Positions 1-4,512 of a DNA stretch of 11,677 nt are shown piece after piece. Source of the stretch: Rhodobacterales bacterium UBA5972 (GTDB taxonomy: Bacteria; Pseudomonadota; Alphaproteobacteria; Rhodobacterales; Rhodobacteraceae). Below the pieces are notes generated by a model. It saw nothing but the letters and a program-made list of their open reading frames with translations, made no database searches and was not told where the DNA came from. Location of the stretch: positions 1 to 11,677 of the forward strand of contig DJBQ01000165.1 in the NCBI GenBank assembly GCA_002430125.1, written 5' to 3'. The translations under genes were made by a program, and so were the position numbers. Numbering within the stretch: the first letter of the stretch is position 1; each line of letters opens with the position of its first letter.

Positions 1-138
1 CAGAAGATCGGACACTCTCGCTTTCCCTGATCCCTCCTCAACCTCAACGCCAGCTATTGCGACCCCGAACTCGGCCGCTTCATCCAGCCCGACTGGTTTG
101 AAGTGACCCAAGCCGGAGTCGGGACCAACTGGCATTAG
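1..138 (+). pseudogene. Decayed 3' end of an Rhs/YD-repeat core protein gene
   Basis: Frame 1 from about position 37 to the TAG at 136-138 reads LNLNASYCDPELGRFIQPDW, followed by FEVTQAGVGTNWH and the stop. This is the RHS repeat-associated core signature, whose usual form is about LNARYYDPELGRFIQPDW followed by GVGTNRYAYS. Three things indicate decay: an in-frame TGA at 28-30, the changes ARYYD to ASYCD, and termination exactly where NRYAYS should continue into the variable C-terminal toxin or tip region. Rhs proteins are large secreted or surface toxin-delivery proteins. Here only the last part of the core is visible and the 5' part lies outside the window. It is most likely a dead fragment left by rearrangement rather than the end of a working gene. 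Confidence 0.75.
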
Positions 139-150
139 ACAATCCTGTGG

Positions 151-171
151 CCGCCGCTTAACGTCCGGCGG
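151..171 (+). promoter_or_regulatory. Hairpin directly before the MFS transporter start codon
   Basis: CCGCCG (151-156) and CGGCGG (166-171) are perfect inverted arms around a 9-nt loop, and the right arm ends at the base before the ATG at 172. No clear Shine-Dalgarno sequence is present; the only purine-rich stretch lies inside the right arm. A stem here could limit ribosome access, or it could simply be leftover sequence between the rhs remnant and the transporter. Function is inferred. Confidence 0.3.
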
Positions 172-1386
172 ATGAGCGACTCAAATATCCATGACAGCCC
201 TTACAGTTGGTTCCGCCTCTGTGTGACCCTGTCGATCAGTGCTGCCGGTTCGGTTGGGATCTGGGCCATTATCATTGTCCTGCCGTTGGTGCAGGCGGAT
301 TTGGGCGTGGATCGGGGTGCTGCCTCGATGCTTTATACTCTGACGATGATTGGCTTTGCTGCGGGGAACCTGCTGATCGGTCGGTTGGTGGACCGGTTCG
401 GGGTGACATGGTCGCTGATGCTGGCTGCCTGCGCCACGGCGGTCGGGTTTTTTGGGGCCACAACGGCGCAATCCATCGAGGTTTTAACGCTGTGGCAAAT
501 CCTGATCGGATTTGGCGCGGCGGTCGGGTTTGGACCCTTGATGGCGGACATCTCGCATTGGTTTGTGCGTCGGCGCGGTATTGCGGTGGCGGTGGCGGCC
601 AGTGGCAGTTACCTGTCCGGCGCGATCTGGCCGATGCTTTTGAAAGGCGTGATGGCCGATCAGGGCTGGCGGGCAGCCTATATGGCGATCGCAATAACCG
701 TGGTGGCGGTCATGGTGCCGTTATCCTTGCTGCTGCTGCGCCGGGTGCCGGAGGGGGCTGCTGAAGTTGCCGAGGTTGCCGCCCGCCTCAAATCAAAATC
801 GCTGAGCCTGTCGCCGCGCGCATTGCAGTTGCTGTTGGGGCTGGCGGGCCTAAGCTGTTGCATCGCGATGTCGATGCCGCAGGTTCATATCGTTTCGTTC
901 TGCGTTGATCTGGGTTATGGCCCGGCGGTGGGGGCGGAAATGCTGAGCCTGATGCTGTTTGGCGGTGTCGCCTCGCGGTTAGTTTCAGGGTTTGTCGCCG
1001 ATTGGCTGGGCGGCATACGCACCGTTCTGATCGGGTCAAGTCTGCAATGTCTGGCGTTGTTTTTGTATCTGCCATTTGACGGGTTGGTGCCGCTTTACGT
1101 GGTCAGCCTGATTTTCGGCCTGTCGCAAGGCGGGATCGTGCCCAGTTACGCGGTGATCGTTCGTGAGTATTTGCCAGCCCGAGAGGCGGGTGCGCGGGTT
1201 GGTCTGGTGGTCATGTCAACCATTTTGGGGATGGCGATAGGGGGCTGGATGTCTGGCTGGATTTATGACCTGACGGGGTCCTATCAAGCGGCCTTCCTGA
1301 ACGGGATCGCGTGGAATTTCCTCAATCTCGGTGTGATGTTGCTTATCCTATATAGTGCGCGTCGGCGCAGCCTCGCAGTGTTATGA
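172..1386 (+). CDS. MFS transporter, monocarboxylate/OxlT (YcxA-like) type
   Basis: This 404-residue inner-membrane protein should have 12 transmembrane helices, and hydrophobic segments run through its whole length. The MFS motif A loop is visible as GNLLIGRLVDRFG (about residues 65-77), with a second half-repeat copy at about 264-280 (GVASRLVSGFVADWLGG). A charged central loop (about 190-215) separates the two six-helix halves. WFVRRRGIAVAVAASGSYLSG (about 129-149) and the late SGWIYDLTGSYQAAF are typical of MFS porters for small carboxylates. The exact substrate cannot be read from the sequence. The ATG at 172 gives a normal short cytoplasmic N-terminus, but it has no good ribosome binding site and abuts a hairpin. 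The neighbouring FAD dehydrogenase and N-heterocycle operon make an organic or heteroaromatic acid a plausible substrate; this is inference from position. Confidence 0.88.
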   Translation: MSDSNIHDSPYSWFRLCVTLSISAAGSVGIWAIIIVLPLVQADLGVDRGAASMLYTLTMIGFAAGNLLIGRLVDRFGVTWSLMLAACATAVGFFGATTAQSIEVLTLWQILIGFGAAVGFGPLMADISHWFVRRRGIAVAVAASGSYLSGAIWPMLLKGVMADQGWRAAYMAIAITVVAVMVPLSLLLLRRVPEGAAEVAEVAARLKSKSLSLSPRALQLLLGLAGLSCCIAMSMPQVHIVSFCVDLGYGPAVGAEMLSLMLFGGVASRLVSGFVADWLGGIRTVLIGSSLQCLALFLYLPFDGLVPLYVVSLIFGLSQGGIVPSYAVIVREYLPAREAGARVGLVVMSTILGMAIGGWMSGWIYDLTGSYQAAFLNGIAWNFLNLGVMLLILYSARRRSLAVL

Positions 1387-1388
1387 AA

Positions 1389-1409
1389 CGGAGGCCCGTT
1401 CCGGGCCGT
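1389..1409. repeat. Dispersed 21-bp hairpin repeat, copy 1
   Basis: These 21 bases are identical to 10124-10144. They consist of CGGAG, the palindrome GGCCCG-TTC-CGGGCC (overlapping the final G) and GT. Both copies begin within a few bases of a stop codon on the + strand and both are followed by CCT and a second hairpin. This looks like a genome-wide intergenic element of Rhodobacteraceae with a terminator or mRNA-stabilising role; that role is inferred. Confidence 0.7.
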
Positions 1410-1430
1410 TCCTATAAGCCCCTGCGGGGC
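1393..1430 (+). terminator. Tandem hairpins after the MFS transporter
   Basis: There are two perfect stems with 3-nt loops: GGCCCG-TTC-CGGGCC (1393-1407) and GCCCC-TGC-GGGGC (1418-1430). They begin 7 bp after the transporter stop codon. Neither is followed by a run of T, so classical intrinsic termination is uncertain. They may act as a weak terminator or as a 3'-end stabiliser, leaving open whether the transporter and the downstream dehydrogenase share a transcript. Confidence 0.5.
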
Positions 1431-1444
1431 GATGCCTGCGGCGC

Positions 1445-1457
1445 GGATATTTTCACC
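1445..1457 (+). repeat. 13-bp box GGATATTTTCACC, left inverted copy
   Basis: This box is the exact reverse complement of 2985-2997. The two copies flank the FAD-linked dehydrogenase gene in opposite orientation, and each lies beside a hairpin cluster. Boxes of this type next to GC-rich hairpins are common between Rhodobacteraceae genes (recollection, not searched). Confidence 0.6.
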
Positions 1458-1532
1458 ATTGAGATGGCAATAGGGCTGGTCAATGTGACGCGGCGTGGCT
1501 AGCTTTTTTGAAAAGGTTTGCGGAGGTTATAG

Positions 1533-2969
1533 ATGGTTGATGTGGTTGCATTGTTTTCGGCGATTGTCGGGGCGCAGTTTTGTCTTTCTGGTGATGATGC
1601 GCGCGAGAAATATGACTATGATATCACACGGCAATATCTGGGAAAGTCGCTGTGCGTTCTGCGCCCGGCCAATACTGCCGAAGTCGCAGCAATCCTGAAG
1701 ATTGCCAATGAACACCTCGTGCCGGTGGTGCCGCAATCGGGCAATACCGGGCTTGCAGGCGGGGCCAGTATTTCGGCCCTACAGGACACGATTATCCTGT
1801 CGACGGACCGGATGAACCGCATCCTTGATATCAACCCCGTCAGCCGCGTGGCTAAGGTTGAAGCGGGGGTGGTCCTTGCCAATCTCCATGCCGCCGTGGC
1901 CCAACATGGCCTGACCTTCCCTTTGCTGTTTGGCGCGCGTGGGTCTTGCATGATCGGTGGCAATCTGTCGACCAATGCCGGTGGATCAAACGTTGTGAGG
2001 TACGGCAATACCCGGGCTTTGTGTCTGGGGCTTGAAGTTGTCACACCGGCGGGTGAAATCGTCAATCTGATGTCCGAGCTGCACAAGGATAATACCGGAT
2101 ACGATCTGAAGGACCTGTTCATCGGGGCTGAAGGGACGTTGGGCGTGATTACTGCGGCGGTTCTGAAACTGGTGCCGACGCCCAAAGCCTATGCCACCGC
2201 GATGGTGTCGGTGCCGTCCATTGATACGGCTCTTGCGTTGCTGCATAAAATTCAGGCGGTGTCTGGAGGCGCGGTTGAAGCCTTTGAGTATATGCCGCGC
2301 AATTATTTCCGCCGTTTGGCAATGCTTGACCCAAACGCGCCGATGCCTTTTGCCAAACCTGCCGAGATCGGCATATTGATCGAGGTTGCAGCGGCCTCGC
2401 AGCGCGATGCAATTGCGCTAGAGGATGGTTCGATCCCGGTGCAAAACACCTTGCTGGACGCCTTGTCAGACCTGATGGAAACCGGCGAGGTGCTGGACGC
2501 AACAGTTGCAACAAGCGAAGCCCAACGTTTGGAGATGTGGCGGCAACGGGAAATGGCCTTTGAAGTAGCGCATTCCGCCGGAACGCCGGTGACCACCGAT
2601 ATCACCGTCCCCTTGGACAAAGTCGCGGTTTTCCTTACGCGGGCGAATATCGGACTTATGAAACTTGCCCCTAAAGCTGAGTTGATCGAGGTGGCACATC
2701 TTGGCGATGGCAACGTGCATTATACGATGTGCGTTGATCCGGATGATAAAGGCCCTGTCGCCAAAGCACTGCAAACCGCGATTTATGAAATGGTCGAAGA
2801 TGTGCTGGCGGATCTCGGCGGGTCATTTTCCGCCGAGCACGGCATTGGCGTGGCCAAACTCGGTTCGATGGCGCGGCGTAAGAACCCCGCCGCGTTGGCG
2901 GTGATGCGCATGATCAAAGCTGCTCTTGACCCCAATAATATCATGAACCCGGGCAAGGTTTTACCCTGA
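1533..2969 (+). CDS. FAD-linked 2-hydroxyacid dehydrogenase, GlcD/D2HGDH (VAO) family
   Basis: This 478-residue cytoplasmic flavoenzyme should oxidise a D-2-hydroxy acid to the 2-oxo acid and pass electrons to an acceptor such as a flavoprotein or quinone. The N-terminal FAD domain shows QSGNTGLAGG (68-77), GGNLSTNAGG (142-151) and YDLKDLFIGAEGTLGVIT (190-207). The C-terminal cap carries the metal/substrate motif HLGDGNVH (389-396), EHGIG (435-439) and the family ending DPNNIMNPGKVLP. The length is normal for the family. A strong GGAGG (1522-1526) six bases upstream fixes the start at 1533. Relative to human D-2-hydroxyglutarate dehydrogenase as I remember it, the Arg of the W-x-x-R-E motif is kept (R339), but the positions matching T390, K401 and N443 appear to be F343, T354 and T398. 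Its substrate is therefore probably not D-2-hydroxyglutarate. It sits between two hairpin clusters and may form its own unit or be cotranscribed with the transporter. Confidence 0.88.
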   Translation: MVDVVALFSAIVGAQFCLSGDDAREKYDYDITRQYLGKSLCVLRPANTAEVAAILKIANEHLVPVVPQSGNTGLAGGASISALQDTIILSTDRMNRILDINPVSRVAKVEAGVVLANLHAAVAQHGLTFPLLFGARGSCMIGGNLSTNAGGSNVVRYGNTRALCLGLEVVTPAGEIVNLMSELHKDNTGYDLKDLFIGAEGTLGVITAAVLKLVPTPKAYATAMVSVPSIDTALALLHKIQAVSGGAVEAFEYMPRNYFRRLAMLDPNAPMPFAKPAEIGILIEVAAASQRDAIALEDGSIPVQNTLLDALSDLMETGEVLDATVATSEAQRLEMWRQREMAFEVAHSAGTPVTTDITVPLDKVAVFLTRANIGLMKLAPKAELIEVAHLGDGNVHYTMCVDPDDKGPVAKALQTAIYEMVEDVLADLGGSFSAEHGIGVAKLGSMARRKNPAALAVMRMIKAALDPNNIMNPGKVLP

Positions 2970-2984
2970 CTTGCGCTTCTCTTT

Positions 2985-2997
2985 GGTGAAAATATCC
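2985..2997 (-). repeat. 13-bp box GGTGAAAATATCC, right inverted copy
   Basis: This is the exact reverse complement of the box at 1445-1457, on the other side of the dehydrogenase gene. It starts 16 bp after that gene's stop codon and is followed at once by GC-rich hairpins, mirroring the arrangement on the left side. Confidence 0.6.
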
Positions 2998-3003
2998 CGG
3001 GGT

Positions 3004-3079
3004 CCGGGGCAGCGCCCCGGCTTAGCGCAAAGCGCAGCTTTGCGCCGGGCCCAACGGAAATTGACCGAAGGTCGATTTC
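3004..3079. terminator. Three successive hairpins between convergent genes
   Basis: The stems are CCGGGGC-AGC-GCCCCGG (3004-3020, 7 bp), GCGCAAAGC-GCA-GCTTTGCGC (3025-3045, 9 bp) and GAAATTGACC-GAA-GGTCGATTTC (3057-3079, 10 bp with one G-T pair). All have 3-nt loops. They lie in the 171-bp gap between the dehydrogenase (+) and the MarR gene (-), whose 3' ends face each other, so a two-way termination or transcript-end role is the natural reading. No T-runs follow them. The rest of the 2970-3140 gap shows no coding signal. Confidence 0.6.
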
Positions 3080-3140
3080 GGGCGGGAGAACTCCTTTTCC
3101 TCAAACACGGCCTGTCTGGATTTTGGTGAACGTTGCGGCT

Positions 3141-3578
3141 TCAGGTCATCCGGTGCAGCAAGGCCAGCAACACGACCTGCTCGCTTGCATCAAGCGGACA
3201 CAGCGTTTCAGCCGAGATTTGCGCCGCTTTGTCTGCCAAGACACGATAGACGGTTTCGCCTTCACGGGTCAGGGTCACGATCGTGCGCCGCCGGTCGCCC
3301 GCGTCGCGACCGGTTGCCAGCAGGCCACGCACGACCAGCCGGTCAACCACACCCTTAATGGTGGCACCGTCCATCGCGATCAGCCGTCCAAGCGCGTTCT
3401 GGGATATCGGCCCGACCTCGTAAAGCTTGGCGAGGGCCGCGAATTGGGTTGGTGTCATCTGGGGAATGGATGTGCCGAATATCGACAAGTGCCGCTGGGT
3501 GACCCGGCGCAACACAAACCCGATCTGGCGATCCAATTTATAAGATGCCGCGGCATCGGTTTCGGGCGATTTTTCCAT
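3141..3578 (-). CDS. MarR-family transcriptional regulator
   Basis: This 145-residue protein is the usual size for a MarR dimeric winged-helix DNA-binding protein that loses DNA affinity when it binds a small aromatic or phenolic ligand. Residues about 57-83 (ISQNALGRLIAMDGATIKGVVDRLVVR) form the helix-turn-helix. RDAGDRRRTIVTLT (91-104) is the wing with its conserved D-R-R core. N- and C-terminal helices would form the dimer interface. The ATG (3576-3578) has a modest GGAC 5 bases upstream. The gene is divergent from the molybdenum-hydroxylase operon, sharing a 91-bp control region with a near-perfect palindrome at 3636-3649. It is therefore most likely a local, ligand-responsive repressor of that operon and of itself. 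The ligand is probably the operon's substrate or an intermediate (inference). Confidence 0.92.
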   Translation of the reverse strand: MEKSPETDAAASYKLDRQIGFVLRRVTQRHLSIFGTSIPQMTPTQFAALAKLYEVGPISQNALGRLIAMDGATIKGVVDRLVVRGLLATGRDAGDRRRTIVTLTREGETVYRVLADKAAQISAETLCPLDASEQVVLLALLHRMT

Positions 3579-3604
3579 TGCGGTCCAAATTGGCGCAAAA
3601 GCAT

Positions 3605-3633
3605 TTGACAGGCAAGCGGCAAGGTCGCAAAAT
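3605..3633 (+). promoter_or_regulatory. Sigma70-type promoter of the heterocycle operon
   Basis: A perfect -35 box TTGACA (3605-3610) is followed, after a 17-bp spacer, by CAAAAT (3628-3633), which matches TATAAT at four of six bases. The predicted transcription start is near 3640, about 30 nt before the ATG at 3670. The spacing is optimal and no other candidate in the intergenic region is as good. The start point is inferred, not measured. Confidence 0.6.
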
Positions 3634-3635
3634 CC

Positions 3636-3649
3636 GTTTGTATACGAAC
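3636..3649. promoter_or_regulatory. Probable MarR operator
   Basis: GTTTGTATACGAAC is a 14-bp palindrome centred on GTATAC, with a single mismatched pair (T at 3639 against G at 3646). The AT-rich centre and half-site spacing suit a MarR dimer. It starts 2 bp after the -10 box and covers the predicted transcription start, so bound protein would block initiation. It lies 58 bp upstream of the divergent marR-type gene, so it could also mediate autoregulation. I saw no second copy of this palindrome in the other intergenic gaps. Confidence 0.65.
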
Positions 3650-3669
3650 AATCGGGACCGGATCATTGC

Positions 3670-4512
3670 ATGACTTATCACCGCCCTTTGCAATTGAATC
3701 AGGCGTTGGAGCTGGCCGCCATGGGCGCGCGGGTGCTGGCGGGCGGCACGGATATTTTGCCGGCTTTGCAAGGCCGTGATCTGACCGGAACTGTCCTTGA
3801 TTTGACGGCTGTCACTGGCCTGCGCGGCATCACAGAAAGCGCCAAAAGGTATCGGATCGGGGCGACAACCCGATGGAGCGATGTGATTGCAGCCGACTTA
3901 CCAGCGGCTTTTGATGCCCTGAAACAAGCGGCGCACGAGGTCGGGTCGGTTCAAATTCAAAACAGCGGTACCGTGGCGGGTAACATCGTGAACGCTTCGC
4001 CTGCTGCTGATGGCGTGCCGGCCTTGTTGGTGCTGGACGCTGATGTGGAACTTAGCGGTGCAAACTCCAAACGACTGATCCCATTGGCGGAATTCATAAC
4101 GGGCGTGCGGCGGACTGCGCTGCTGCCGGGCGAGATTGTGACGGCGCTGGAAATTTCTAAATCAGCTACGTCGGGCGTTTCCGCCTTTCAAAAACTCGGT
4201 GCGCGAAAATATCTGGTGATCTCAATCGCGATGGTGGCGGTGCGTTTGGTATTGCATAATGGACGGATCGAACAGGCTGCGGTTGCGGTCGGTGCCTGTT
4301 CGCCGGTGGCCAGACGGCTAACCGGTTTTGAAGCTGCATTGAGGGGACTAAACGTCGCGCAACCCTCGGCGTGGCGCGCCGCCTTGCAAGCGGATATCAC
4401 CGCGCGACTGGACCCGATTGACGATATTCGTGCTAACGTCGGATATCGGATAAACGCGGTCGCCGAACTGATCGATCAGGCAATTGCGGCTGCCGCACAG
4501 GAGGGCGAATGA
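3670..4512 (+). CDS. Molybdenum hydroxylase FAD-binding subunit (CoxM/XdhB type)
   Basis: This 280-residue subunit carries FAD and passes electrons from the [2Fe-2S] clusters of the partner protein to the final acceptor. Visible family signatures are AGGTD (24-28) and IQNSGTVAGNIVNASPAAD (96-114), the two FAD pyrophosphate-binding motifs, then KLGARKYLVISIAMVAV (175-191), and the C-terminal CO-dehydrogenase flavoprotein domain ending with RANVGYRINAVAELI (254-268). Length fits the family. It is the first gene of the operon. The ATG at 3670 has a weak purine-rich stretch (GGGACCGGA, 3654-3662) upstream. Its stop overlaps the start of the next gene by 4 bp (ATGA), which points to translational coupling of the two subunits. 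A separate FAD gene next to a fused Fe-S/Mo gene recalls the E. coli YgfM-XdhD arrangement. Confidence 0.92.
   Translation: MTYHRPLQLNQALELAAMGARVLAGGTDILPALQGRDLTGTVLDLTAVTGLRGITESAKRYRIGATTRWSDVIAADLPAAFDALKQAAHEVGSVQIQNSGTVAGNIVNASPAADGVPALLVLDADVELSGANSKRLIPLAEFITGVRRTALLPGEIVTALEISKSATSGVSAFQKLGARKYLVISIAMVAVRLVLHNGRIEQAAVAVGACSPVARRLTGFEAALRGLNVAQPSAWRAALQADITARLDPIDDIRANVGYRINAVAELIDQAIAAAAQEGE

Noticed and set aside
1457..1485. CATTGA / TCAATG inverted repeat upstream of the dehydrogenase, possible operator
   Set aside because: The arms are only 6 bp and are 17 bp apart, with no further symmetry and no clear promoter beside them; chance is a sufficient explanation.
3123..3608. + strand open frame opposite the MarR gene
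   Set aside because: The - strand frame is a complete MarR protein with HTH and wing; the + strand translation has no family features.
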